40,816 nucleotides of DNA from Bacteriovorax stolpii (GTDB lineage: Bacteria > Bdellovibrionota > Bacteriovoracia > Bacteriovoracales > Bacteriovoracaceae). The stretch covers positions 1 through 40,816 of the forward strand of contig CAMASK010000021.1 in assembly GCA_945860895.1 (NCBI GenBank), read 5' to 3'. Within the stretch, counting starts at the first letter, position 1. Every line of letters begins with the position of its first letter. The position numbers and the translations under genes are program-made. The notes under the pieces were generated by a model. That model searched no databases. It was not told the origin of the DNA and worked only from the letters and a program-made list of their open reading frames with translations. Positions 34,049 through 40,816 of the stretch are shown piece after piece.

Positions 34049-34645
34049 ATGAAAATGTTTATGTCGATGATGCTCGTCCTTACTACATCTTTTACAGTTG
34101 TTGCTCAGGATAAACCAATGGCTGCAACTTACAAAGTAGACTCTTCTGCGAGCTCGGTAAAATGGGTGGGAACAAAATTAAAAGGTCAACACGCTGGAAC
34201 TGTTTCAACTAAAGACGGCTTCCTTACATATCAGGGTGACATTATAACTGCTGGAGAAATCAACGTTGATATGAGCACTATGACTGTCACTGATATTCCT
34301 GTGACTGATGAGATGAATGCAAAGCTTTTAGGCCACTTGAAATCACCAGATTTCTTTAATGTTGAAAAATATCCAAATGCTAAACTAGTAATCATTGGAT
34401 CTGAGAAAACAAAAACAGGTCTTAAAGTGAAAGGTAACCTAACTTTCATTGGCAAGACTAATCCGATTGAATTTGATGCTATTGTTAATAAAACAGAGTC
34501 TCAAGTTGTTACTAAGAGTGGTGTTAAACTTGACCGTACGAAGTGGGGTCTTAAATACAACTCTGGGAACTTTTTCAAAGATCTAGGAGACAAACTGATT
34601 GATAATGAATTCACGATAGAAGTTGACATCCTTGCTAAGAAATAA
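34049..34645 (+). CDS. YceI family periplasmic lipocalin-like protein
   Basis: A 198-aa protein with a signal peptide (residues 1-19, MKMFMSMMLVLTTSFTVVA). The YceI pattern is present: YKVDSSASSVKWVGTKLKGQHAGTV near the start, GEINVDMSTMTVTDI, KSPDFFNVEKYPNAKLVI, KGNLTFIGKTNPIEFD and KLDRTKWGLKYNSGNF. The fold is a beta barrel that binds polyisoprenoid or amide lipids; in bacteria members are induced by base stress or are cytochrome partners. SD AAAGGAA before the ATG. Probably controlled by the adjacent, now degenerate, LysR gene. Confidence 0.92.
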   Translation: MKMFMSMMLVLTTSFTVVAQDKPMAATYKVDSSASSVKWVGTKLKGQHAGTVSTKDGFLTYQGDIITAGEINVDMSTMTVTDIPVTDEMNAKLLGHLKSPDFFNVEKYPNAKLVIIGSEKTKTGLKVKGNLTFIGKTNPIEFDAIVNKTESQVVTKSGVKLDRTKWGLKYNSGNFFKDLGDKLIDNEFTIEVDILAKK

Positions 34646-34659
34646 TCTTTAGATTCTCT

Positions 34660-34687
34660 GGGGACTCCTTCACGGGGTCCCTTTTTC
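34660..34687 (+). terminator. Intrinsic terminator after the YceI gene
   Basis: GGGAC (34661-34665) pairs with GTCCC (34677-34681), with further GC-rich pairing, followed by TTTTT. Confidence 0.8.
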
Positions 34688-34703
34688 CTAATACAATTCT
34701 TTC

Positions 34704-36308
34704 ATGCATTTTTATTTCTCAATCTTATTCATTCTTTTAAGCCCTCCCAGTCCGGCCACCACCATTGGCATTATAGATACAGGCTTTGATCTGGATCATG
34801 AGTTTTTAAAACCCAAAATTTATAAGCAAGACACAGATGAAGAGGCCATCTCTTGGCAGTTTCATGATAACTCTCACTTAAAGGAACCGGTCATAAAGGA
34901 TCAATCACTTTTGAAGGAAATACTTCTGTACCGTAATATGCGGGCCAAAGGCCATACAGAAGGTTTATCGCGGGATGAATTTGAATGGTTTAATAAGAAA
35001 TCAACTGACAAATTTTTTTTAACTGAAGTAAAAAAATTTAAAAAACATTCACATGGAACGTTTGTTGCAGGAATTGCATTAAGAGAAGGTGAAAATATTT
35101 CTATTTTTCCAGTCCGAGGACTGCATATTCCAACTCCTGTAGTAAAGATTGAAGATAACTCGATTCCACCACTGATAGAACTGAAAAGTAAAACACCTGA
35201 AGAAAAGTTCAAGGAAGAAGTTGAAAACTCTGCTGATCGAGTTGTAAAAAAATTTTCTAAGATATGCCGCTATCTTTCATTAAATGGAATAAATGTGGTT
35301 AATGCCTCCTACGGGATTACTTATAAGACTATCACGACAAAATTTAGAGAGAGATATAAGCATCACACGACTACTGAAATTTCAGAACCCAAACTTCAAA
35401 AAATAGTAAAAACTTATTTTGACGTGCTTCAAGACCGTACCAGTAAAATTATTCAAAAATATTCTGAGATGCTTTTTGTTTTTTCAGCGGGAAACTCAGG
35501 TCTGGATAATGATCTGTACGATCACTATCCATCTAAAATAAAACTTCCTAATACCCTTTCAGTAGGGGCAATGAACGGCGATTTTTTGGCCAGCTTTTCT
35601 AATTATGGAGTTCATCATGTTGATGTTGGTGCTCCAGGAGTAGCAATTCTCTCTCTGGTCCCTCAGGTTTATTCAAAAAACGGTCAAGAACTCTACTCTC
35701 CTTCAAGCGGAACCTCCATGGCGGCCCCTTATGTTTCAAACCTGGCCGCTCAGCTTTTAAATCTAAACCCAAAGCTAAAACCACAAGATGTAAAAAAAAT
35801 CATTATGGATACAGGGGATGAAAAAGATCATCTTAAAACCAAGCTGATTTCAGGCTCTATCGTTAATAATCAGAAGGCGATTAAAGCTGCACTCCTCAGT
35901 AAGGATATGCCGCTAGAGACTTCCATCACGCTGGCAAAATCAGGATTAATTCCCATGGAAGAAACTGTCTCAAGTGAACTAAACCCTCACATAAATACAG
36001 CTAGTCTTCAACAGAAGGTAATGGATGTTATTCCCAAAAATATTACACCTGCTGAAATTGAAGAGATTCAAACTACCAGTGAAGAGTTTTCTTCAACTCT
36101 GGATGCAGAGAAAGATAAACAGGACAATTCAAGCCAGCTTCCTTTAACAGAATCAGATCTGAAGCCGATAAACGCTGATCCAGTCCCTTCCAATCAAAGT
36201 GGAGAACAATCTCCCCTACCTTACGTGGATTTGACACCATCTTCTTCTCAAGCTTCACCTCAATCTCTCCAAACTCAAGATTCAGAGCTCGAGCCTTCAT
36301 TGCCATGA
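34704..36308 (+). CDS. Secreted subtilase (S8 peptidase) with C-terminal extension antisense to osmC-like gene
   Basis: A 534-aa protein with a short signal peptide (1-18). The S8 triad is Asp25 in IIDTGFDLDH, His117 in HSHGTFVAG and Ser338 in SGTSMAAP; Asn of the oxyanion hole is in FSAGNSGLDND. An insert of about 90 residues between Asp and His (KEPVIKDQSLL...KKFK) is longer than in subtilisin. The catalytic domain ends near residue 395; the tail is low-complexity, Ser/Pro/Gln/Glu-rich. Residues 457-534 are encoded antisense to the OsmC gene (36073-36308). A tail of that composition could well have arisen by loss of an earlier stop. An extracellular or periplasmic protease. Confidence 0.87.
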   Translation: MHFYFSILFILLSPPSPATTIGIIDTGFDLDHEFLKPKIYKQDTDEEAISWQFHDNSHLKEPVIKDQSLLKEILLYRNMRAKGHTEGLSRDEFEWFNKKSTDKFFLTEVKKFKKHSHGTFVAGIALREGENISIFPVRGLHIPTPVVKIEDNSIPPLIELKSKTPEEKFKEEVENSADRVVKKFSKICRYLSLNGINVVNASYGITYKTITTKFRERYKHHTTTEISEPKLQKIVKTYFDVLQDRTSKIIQKYSEMLFVFSAGNSGLDNDLYDHYPSKIKLPNTLSVGAMNGDFLASFSNYGVHHVDVGAPGVAILSLVPQVYSKNGQELYSPSSGTSMAAPYVSNLAAQLLNLNPKLKPQDVKKIIMDTGDEKDHLKTKLISGSIVNNQKAIKAALLSKDMPLETSITLAKSGLIPMEETVSSELNPHINTASLQQKVMDVIPKNITPAEIEEIQTTSEEFSSTLDAEKDKQDNSSQLPLTESDLKPINADPVPSNQSGEQSPLPYVDLTPSSSQASPQSLQTQDSELEPSLP

Positions 36309-36477
36309 TTGTCAGCATACATGAAGCAAGCGACGTTGAAAGTAAGTCCGTGGGAGAAAAGGCTTCGCCGTTTCCTTGATTATCTTTTGGCGCATCAGTA
36401 ATAATTTTATTTTTTGAATCCACATGCAGGGCTTCAGTTCTAAAATTTCCCTGATACTTTATGCTCATGATTGACAT
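36073..36477 (-). CDS. OsmC/Ohr-family protein (YhfA-like)
   Basis: A 134-aa protein: MSIMSIKYQGNFRTEALH at the start, then ITDAPKDNQGNGEAFSPTDLLSTSLASCMLTIMAMKARAL, with the peroxidatic Cys in LASCML, and the second conserved Cys in AGLNCPVYLSLHPEL. Both cysteines of the family are therefore present; OsmC-type proteins reduce organic peroxides. A good ribosome binding site (AAGGAAAAG) precedes the ATG. Its 3' 236 bp is antisense to the subtilase coding tail. Codon-level sense is far better here than in the tail, so this frame is the ancestral one. Confidence 0.9.
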   Translation of the reverse strand: MSIMSIKYQGNFRTEALHVDSKNKIITDAPKDNQGNGEAFSPTDLLSTSLASCMLTIMAMKARALNLEFGEIEVKLEKKMVSNPRKVGEIVLHFDWKGLDQRLSASDLILLKEAGLNCPVYLSLHPELKKTLHW

Positions 36478-36516
36478 GGCTTTTCCTTCTCAAATGTTTT
36501 GGGAAGTATAGCAAAG

Positions 36517-36552
36517 AAAACCCTCTTAAACCAAGAGGCTTAAGAGAGTTTT
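36517..36552. terminator. Bidirectional hairpin after hsp20
   Basis: CTCTTAA (36523-36529) pairs with TTAAGAG (36540-36546); flanking AAAA and TTTT give terminators in both directions. It ends 4 bp before the hsp20 stop. Confidence 0.7.
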
Positions 36553-36555
36553 CAG

Positions 36556-36987
36556 TCATTCTTTGGGTGGAATAGGTTTTAGTTGATATTTATCTTTCGA
36601 GTAGGGGCTTTTTCTTCTTTTTGGAAGGCTGATATCAAGCATTCCATTTTCAAAACTTGCCACAATGGCATCAGGATTTACATCCTTTGGTAGAGTAAAG
36701 ACTCGGGCAAACTTTCCGTACACCTTTTCTGATCTTACTACTTGCTGCTCTCCTCTTTTTCTTTCACCAGTTACAAAAAACTGATTTTCATTTACTTCCA
36801 AATTAATGTCTTCCTTCTTGATTCCCGGAATATCCAGACTGACTGAATATCTTTTTTCTTCATCAAGAATTTCACATGTTGGTGAATACATGGCTTCTTG
36901 AGCTTTTGCATTGAGAGAATCAAAAAATTTATCAAATTCCTGTCCCAACAAATGACGGCGTGTAGGTCTTAATTCAAGATTATACAT
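36556..36987 (-). CDS. Hsp20/alpha-crystallin small heat-shock protein
   Basis: A 143-aa chaperone. The alpha-crystallin domain starts near residue 38 (SPTCEILDEEKRYSVSLDIPGIKKEDINLEVNENQFFVTGERK) and ends with FENGMLDISLPKRRK, which has the conserved GxLxI-type GMLDI motif (near 115-120). It binds unfolded proteins in ATP-independent fashion. Strong ribosome binding site AGGAGG. A sigma32-like promoter is visible upstream, so heat induction is likely. Confidence 0.95.
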   Translation of the reverse strand: MYNLELRPTRRHLLGQEFDKFFDSLNAKAQEAMYSPTCEILDEEKRYSVSLDIPGIKKEDINLEVNENQFFVTGERKRGEQQVVRSEKVYGKFARVFTLPKDVNPDAIVASFENGMLDISLPKRRKSPYSKDKYQLKPIPPKE

Positions 36988-37023
36988 ATATCCTCCTGGT
37001 TATTCCTTGCTTCTTAAAATTAA

Positions 37024-37051
37024 AGATGGGATGGATTGAATAATCGTCAAG
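37024..37051 (-). promoter_or_regulatory. Sigma32-like heat-shock promoter of hsp20
   Basis: Minus strand: CTTGACG (37051-37045), 13 bases, then TCCCATCT (37031-37024). The consensus is CTTGAAA-N11-16-CCCCATNT: one mismatch in the -10 octamer and two in the -35. It lies about 37 bases before the hsp20 start. Confidence 0.6.
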
Positions 37052-37069
37052 AAGGTTAAAAAAAAATTT

Positions 37070-38090
37070 TTAAAGAAAAAAGAAACCAAAAATTCCACCA
37101 GCTAGAATGGGCCAGGCAGAGTTTAGATTTTTGAACTTGAGCATTATAAAAAACGAAGAAAAACCAATTAATAAAGTAGGAATTGAAATTAAACTGTCTC
37201 TTCCTAATTGGTAGGAAACTAGCAGGAGTAAGGAAAATGAAGCAGCATTTACACCATCTAAAAACTTACGCAAAAATGATGAAGTTTCAAGATACTTGAG
37301 AAATCCCCCGGAAATAAAGACAAAAAAGAAAGAAGGAAGAAAAATTCCTAATGTCGCTAGTACTGCACCCTCATACCCCTTGAGAATATAACCAATAAAA
37401 GTAGCAGTGGTAAAAACTGGCCCGGGGGTTATCTGCCCAGCTGTAACGGCGTCAAGAAGTTGAGTTTGAGTAAGCCAAGTCCTTACTTCAACTAACTCTG
37501 ATTGGATGAGGGGCCACTCCCACGGGAAGAGCAAAAAAGCTTTTCAGAGAACCACTACCAACAAAGCAAGCCCCTATGCCTAAAACTAAGATGATGAGAA
37601 CTTGCGAAAGGCCGTAATAACTTAATAGGAGTGCCAATGACGCAATGACAAGAGTGACAAAATCTTTCACGGCCGTTTTTTGGAAATTAAAAAGTGCATC
37701 GATGATTATCGCCATGATAACAGGTCTGATACCTGCCAGAATACTTCCAAGGGAGGGCAAATTCCCATATTGTTGATAAAACACTGACAAGGCCAGAACA
37801 CAGAAAAACGCCGGAAAAATGAAACAAATCCCGGCAACAATGAGTCCTCTAACGCCTTTCATTTTATATCCAAGATGGATTTCAAGCTCCGTGGAGTTGG
37901 GGCCCGGAATTAACTGAGTAGCACCCATCAGATCTAGAAATTCCTGTTCGCTAACCCATTTTCTCTACTCTACTACCTCTTTTAGCATTAATGCGGTGTG
38001 AGCGGCAGGCCCACCAAAGCCCAAAAGACCCATTTTAAGGAAAACTTGAAAGATTTCTTTTAAGGTTACAGATTGAGTCGGCAAGTTCAT
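37070..38090 (-). pseudogene. chrA: Disrupted chromate transporter ChrA
   Basis: ChrA (CHR family) pieces lie in order on the minus strand. The N-terminus (38090, MNLPTQSVTLKEIFQVFLKMGLLGFGGPAAHTALML) is interrupted by TAG at 37965-37967 within EVVE*RKWVSEQEF; it continues with LMGATQLIPGPNSTELEIHLGY (the conserved GPxSTQ-like motif) up to 37488. The second half resumes in another frame with QSELVEVRTWLTQTQLLDAVTAGQITPGPVFTTATFIGY. About 45-50 residues before ELVEVR that would contain the second FGSGYVLL-type motif are missing, so there is a deletion plus frameshift. Non-functional unless sequence errors are involved. The family transports chromate out of the cell. Confidence 0.85.
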
Positions 38091-38168
38091 TTACTGAAGT
38101 TCGCAAATTTTCCTTCAAAAAACCAATAAGGATGCATAAACTTAAGGCATTCAATTAAGGAGTTTTCA

Positions 38169-39134
38169 ATGGCTAAAAAAGCTGCGTTCAAAAAGAAGGC
38201 TACAAAAAAAGTATCCGTCAAAAAAGTGGTCAAAGTTGTTAAAAAACTCAATGGCCCTCAACAGACAATTGAATCTCTTCTGGAACTCATTCGCATTACT
38301 TCAACAGTAGTTCCTGATGATGTATTCAAGGCCATCGAAAGAAATGCCAAGAACGAAGAGAAAAATACCACCGCTGATTATGCCATGGGCATCATTAAAG
38401 AGAATATTGATCTCGCCAAATATAAATCACAGCCTCTTTGCCAGGATACGGGAACAGTAATTTTTTATATCTACCACCCGGCCGGTTTTCATCAGACTAC
38501 GTTTAAAGAGCTGATCAAAAAATCAGTGACCCTTGCCACTAAAAAAGGTTATCTCCGTCAAAACTCTGTGAACTCACTCACAGGAGAAAATGCCGGAACC
38601 AATTTGGGTGAAGGTCATCCTTCCATTCACTTCTATGAACATAAAGGTTCAGAAGTGGAAGTGAAGTTAGTGCTAAAAGGTGGTGGATGCGAGAACGTTT
38701 CTGCTCAGTATTCGCTTCCCAATACGGCCCTAAGTGCAGGTCGTGACCTTGAAGGAGTTCGTAAAGTGATCATTGATGCTGTTTATAAAGCACAAGGCAA
38801 GGGTTGTGGTCCGGGCGCCTTAGGTGTATGCGTGGGTGGCGACAGAGCTGACTCAGCATACTACGCTAAAAAACAACTCTTAAGAAAACTCGATGACAGT
38901 AATCCCAATAAAGATTTAGATAAATTAGAAAAAGAAATTGTAGAAACTTGTAACAAGCTAGGCATTGGGCCTATGGGCTTTGGTGGGAAAACGACTCTGT
39001 TGTCTTGCAAAATTACCAGTGCCAATCGCGTTCCAGCATCTTTTTTCGTTACGATTTCCTACATGTGCTGGGCATTTCGTCGTCAGGGAATTGTCATGAA
39101 TAAAAACTTCGCTATTAAAAAATGGCTATACTAG
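38169..39134 (+). CDS. Class I fumarate hydratase alpha subunit with Lys-rich N-terminal tail
   Basis: A 321-aa protein. Residues about 30-315 are a fumarase alpha subunit (TtdA/FumA N-terminal type): QPLCQDTGTVIFYI, NSLTGENAGTNLGEGHPSIHFYEH, VLKGGGCENVSAQYSL, GCGPGALGVCVGGDRADSAYYAKKQLLR and GPMGFGGKTTLLSCKIT, with the Cys ligands of a 4Fe-4S cluster. It dehydrates malate/fumarate in the TCA cycle with the beta subunit encoded 9 bp downstream. Residues 1-26 contain 12 Lys, a tail absent from ordinary family members. The ribosome binding site AAGGAG directs this start, and no other start was preferable. Confidence 0.92.
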   Translation: MAKKAAFKKKATKKVSVKKVVKVVKKLNGPQQTIESLLELIRITSTVVPDDVFKAIERNAKNEEKNTTADYAMGIIKENIDLAKYKSQPLCQDTGTVIFYIYHPAGFHQTTFKELIKKSVTLATKKGYLRQNSVNSLTGENAGTNLGEGHPSIHFYEHKGSEVEVKLVLKGGGCENVSAQYSLPNTALSAGRDLEGVRKVIIDAVYKAQGKGCGPGALGVCVGGDRADSAYYAKKQLLRKLDDSNPNKDLDKLEKEIVETCNKLGIGPMGFGGKTTLLSCKITSANRVPASFFVTISYMCWAFRRQGIVMNKNFAIKKWLY

Positions 39135-39143
39135 GAATCGTTT

Positions 39144-39710
39144 ATGAAAAAATTAGATTACCCATTCAGTGTCGAAGCCGTTCGCAAACTTAAAGTTGGC
39201 GACATGGTTTTAATAACAGGAAAACTATTTACAGGTCGCGATGCCGTTCATAAATATTTACATGATGGAAATAAACCGCCGGTAAATTTAAAAAATCAGA
39301 TCATTTATCATTGTGGTCCAGTGACGATGAAAGATAAAAATGGCAAATGGACTGTGACGGCAGCAGGCCCTACGACTTCAATTCGCGAGGAGCCATATCA
39401 ATGGGAAGTGATCCGAGATTACGGAATCGTGGGTGTTATTGGTAAAGGTGGCATGGGACAAAAAACTCTTGATGCTTGTAAAGAATACGGTTGTGTTTAT
39501 CTTCATGCGGTTGGTGGAGCAGCTCAGGTTTTGGCGGAAAAAATTAAATCAGTTGATGGACTTTTTTTAGAAGAGTTTGGATTACCAGAGGCTATCTGGG
39601 AATTATCGGTAGTAGATTTTCCCGTGGTAGTGACAATGGATGCTCATGGGAATTCACTTCATAAAGAAGTGGAAGCTCACTCAAAAGAAATCATGAAAGA
39701 AATTTTGTAA
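39144..39710 (+). CDS. Class I fumarate hydratase beta subunit
   Basis: A 188-aa protein matching the fumarase C-terminal (TtdB-like) domain: MVLITGKLFTGRDAVHKYL, NQIIYHCGPVTMKDKNGKWTVTAAGPTTSIREEPYQW, IGKGGMGQKTLDACKEYGCVYLHAVGGAAQVLAEKI and FGLPEAIWELSVVDFPVVVTMDAHGNSLHKEV. It completes the active site with the alpha subunit. Split fumarases of this kind are typical of archaea and many non-enteric bacteria. Followed by a bidirectional terminator. Confidence 0.93.
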   Translation: MKKLDYPFSVEAVRKLKVGDMVLITGKLFTGRDAVHKYLHDGNKPPVNLKNQIIYHCGPVTMKDKNGKWTVTAAGPTTSIREEPYQWEVIRDYGIVGVIGKGGMGQKTLDACKEYGCVYLHAVGGAAQVLAEKIKSVDGLFLEEFGLPEAIWELSVVDFPVVVTMDAHGNSLHKEVEAHSKEIMKEIL

Positions 39711-39712
39711 TT

Positions 39713-39742
39713 AAAAGAGGGCCTTAATTGGCCCTCTTTTTT
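39713..39742. terminator. Bidirectional intrinsic terminator between fumarase and the AHSA1-like gene
   Basis: AAAA, GAGGGCC-TTAATT-GGCCCTC, TTTTTT: a 7-bp GC-rich stem with A- and T-runs on its two sides. The T-run overlaps the stop of the minus-strand gene. Confidence 0.9.
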
Positions 39743-40253
39743 ATTTTAGTGTTGCCAAATATTTTTCTAATCCATCAAAGCTTCCGTTCCAGCCCTCACT
39801 CATACTTGTTCTTCCCTTCTCAAAAGTTTCAGTCTCTGCATCAGAAGCATCAAAAGGAATCCATTCAAGGGTTACAGTGGTTTTACCCAAGTGTTCGTAG
39901 AATAAAACAGTGGTTAGAAGTTCTTTAGGCCAGGTCGGAGAAAAAGGATGAATGCATATTTTCCCAGTTGAATCAGAAAATGAATTAATAAAAACTAAAG
40001 AATTAGGCTTTTTGACTTCTCGATAAATTTGTCTCCCCCACAATTCATCACCCAGAGTATGGATCATGCAGTAATGATTCATACCACCGGGCTCTAGTTC
40101 AATCTTATTGTATTTAATGATTGTATCTTTTGGTGCCCACCAATTTTTGAGATGCTCGGCTTCGGTCCACATTTTCCATAGGACATCTTTACCCGCTTCG
40201 AAAGTACGGGTGATAGCAAAAGGCTTCGTTTTGGGATTTATTTTCTCAGACAC
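39741..40253 (-). CDS. SRPBCC/AHSA1-domain protein
   Basis: A 170-aa START-superfamily protein: ITRTFEAGKDVLWKMWTEAEHLKNWWAPKD at the start, LEPGGMNHYCMIHTLGDELWGRQIYREV in the middle, TVTLEWIPFDASDAETETFEKGRTSMSEGWNGSFDGLEKYL at the end, which are the AHSA1 (activator of Hsp90 homologue) hallmarks. The start is GTG at 40253, behind CAGGAGAAA. The family binds small hydrophobic ligands; function in this organism is unknown. It ends at the terminator shared with the fumarase operon. Confidence 0.9.
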   Translation of the reverse strand: MSEKINPKTKPFAITRTFEAGKDVLWKMWTEAEHLKNWWAPKDTIIKYNKIELEPGGMNHYCMIHTLGDELWGRQIYREVKKPNSLVFINSFSDSTGKICIHPFSPTWPKELLTTVLFYEHLGKTTVTLEWIPFDASDAETETFEKGRTSMSEGWNGSFDGLEKYLATLK

Positions 40254-40409
40254 TTTTTTCTCCTGAATTCAGATCAGTTAATAGTATGAACCTAATAACA
40301 AAAGGGTCAATGGTATATTCATTGGCCATTTTGTTTTGACCGCAATTAAGACTTTCCTAGACAGACTCCTTGGCCCTAAAGCCTTTTCATATTTTTCCGA
40401 TAAGAGGCT

Positions 40410-40598
40410 ATGACATTAAAAGAACTTTTTAAGATGAAAGAACAGATGTTGGCAAATCTCGCCAACCTCAATGAAGCTGACTTTCCTAGTAAAGAAGCTT
40501 ATCAACATCATTATGATGGAGCGATGGAAGGCATCATGTCCTTGTACGCTCTCATCACCATGACCATTGTCGATTCAGATGAAAAAAAATCCGCCTAA
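40410..40598 (+). CDS. Short 62-aa protein of unknown function
   Basis: A small acidic, helical protein: MTLKELFKMKEQMLANLANLNEADFPSKEAYQHHYDGAMEGIMSL... Polar residues mix with a weakly hydrophobic C-terminal third (ALITMTIV). A possible AAGAGG ribosome binding site is 2-7 bases before the ATG. Its stop lies 1 bp before the convergent FabH-like stop. No family recognised; coding-like composition and a good start support it. The region 40254-40409 in front of it shows no gene. Confidence 0.55.
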   Translation: MTLKELFKMKEQMLANLANLNEADFPSKEAYQHHYDGAMEGIMSLYALITMTIVDSDEKKSA

Positions 40599-40599
40599 A

Positions 40600-40816
40600 C
40601 TACCAACGATAAATTGAGCTGGCCCAAGTAAAGCCTGAACCAAAAGCAGCAGAGGCCACAAGAGACCCTTTCTTCAATTTTCCAGCTTTTACTGCATCCG
40701 TCATGCCAATGGGAATAGTCGCTGCAGTGGTGTTCCCATATTTCATGATGGTATTGAAAATCTTTTCTTCGGGGATTTTAAGCTCATTAGCTAGCATCTG
40801 ATTGATGCGAAGATTG
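40600..40816 (-). CDS. Beta-ketoacyl-ACP synthase III-like protein (3' end only)
   Basis: The gene runs out of the window at 40816. The visible 71 residues begin with NLRINQML, matching the QANxRI segment that follows the catalytic His in FabH, and include KYGNTTAATIPIG, which holds the catalytic Asn, and SAAFGSGFTWASSIYRW, the family C-terminus. It would condense acetyl-CoA or another acyl-CoA with malonyl-ACP to start fatty acid synthesis; a related role in hydrocarbon or secondary lipid synthesis cannot be excluded. The rest is outside the window. Confidence 0.85.
   Translation of the reverse strand, partial: NLRINQMLANELKIPEEKIFNTIMKYGNTTAATIPIGMTDAVKAGKLKKGSLVASAAFGSGFTWASSIYRW

Noticed and set aside
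1..40816. CRISPR arrays, tRNA or rRNA genes, insertion sequences, prophage genes
   Set aside because: No direct repeats with regular spacing, no tRNA cloverleaf-like sequence in the gaps, no transposase or integrase and no terminal repeats seen.

Overview
The window is about 40.8 kb of AT-rich (roughly 40% GC by eye), densely coded chromosome. The gene mix points to a Gram-negative bacterium of the Bdellovibrionota, most likely Bacteriovoracales: many short secreted proteins and lipoproteins of no recognisable family, secreted hydrolases (endonuclease I, subtilase, metallopeptidases), an orphan FliA-type sigma factor, and housekeeping genes scattered in short operons. This placement is inference; there is no rRNA gene. 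No tRNA, CRISPR array, prophage or insertion sequence was seen.

Layout. 0.2-10 kb: U32/RlhA-like protein, 5'-nucleotidase-like hydrolase, CoA-binding protein, GlcD-like FAD oxidoreductase, RlmM-like methyltransferase head to head with a YkgJ-type Cys-cluster protein, an exported beta-rich protein, secreted endonuclease I and a ceramidase-like membrane hydrolase. 10-12.7 kb: short-chain fatty acid transporter divergent from the 3-oxoacid CoA-transferase pair scoA-scoB. 12.8-17.8 kb: one long operon, proB-proA-yajQ-yqeY-like-M24-aminotransferase. 17.8-21.9 kb: a regulatory and small-secreted-protein region. 21.9-26.5 kb: DTW-domain protein, glutathione peroxidase and a fadB-fadA beta-oxidation operon. 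26.5-33.1 kb: a leftward block of lipoproteins, a metzincin-motif lipoprotein, a ThrE-like exporter and a 949-residue outer-membrane metallopeptidase candidate. 33.1-38.1 kb: a broken LysR regulator, YceI, a subtilase whose 3' end is antisense to an OsmC gene, Hsp20 behind a sigma32-like promoter, and a broken chrA. 38.1-40.8 kb: two-subunit class I fumarase, an AHSA1-like protein, a small ORF and the 3' end of a FabH-like gene.

The most interesting part is 19.28-20.95 kb. A 568-bp gap without protein genes contains, on the minus strand, what looks like a CsrB/RsmZ-type small RNA: three hairpins with GGA in the loop (CAGGATG, CAGGATG, ATGGATG), the last followed directly by a T-tract. A GG-N10-GC sigma54-like promoter and two 16-bp palindromes lie upstream. 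The three nearest protein genes (minus-strand secreted protein, plus-strand 86-aa protein, FliA-family sigma factor) each have a leader hairpin that puts the Shine-Dalgarno sequence or start codon inside a stem or a GGA loop. Together this suggests a post-transcriptional regulatory island, possibly CsrA-controlled. That is inference from sequence motifs only.

Metabolically, the AtoE-like transporter, ScoAB and FadBA suggest uptake and oxidation of fatty acids and ketoacids, which would suit a predator or scavenger living on other cells.
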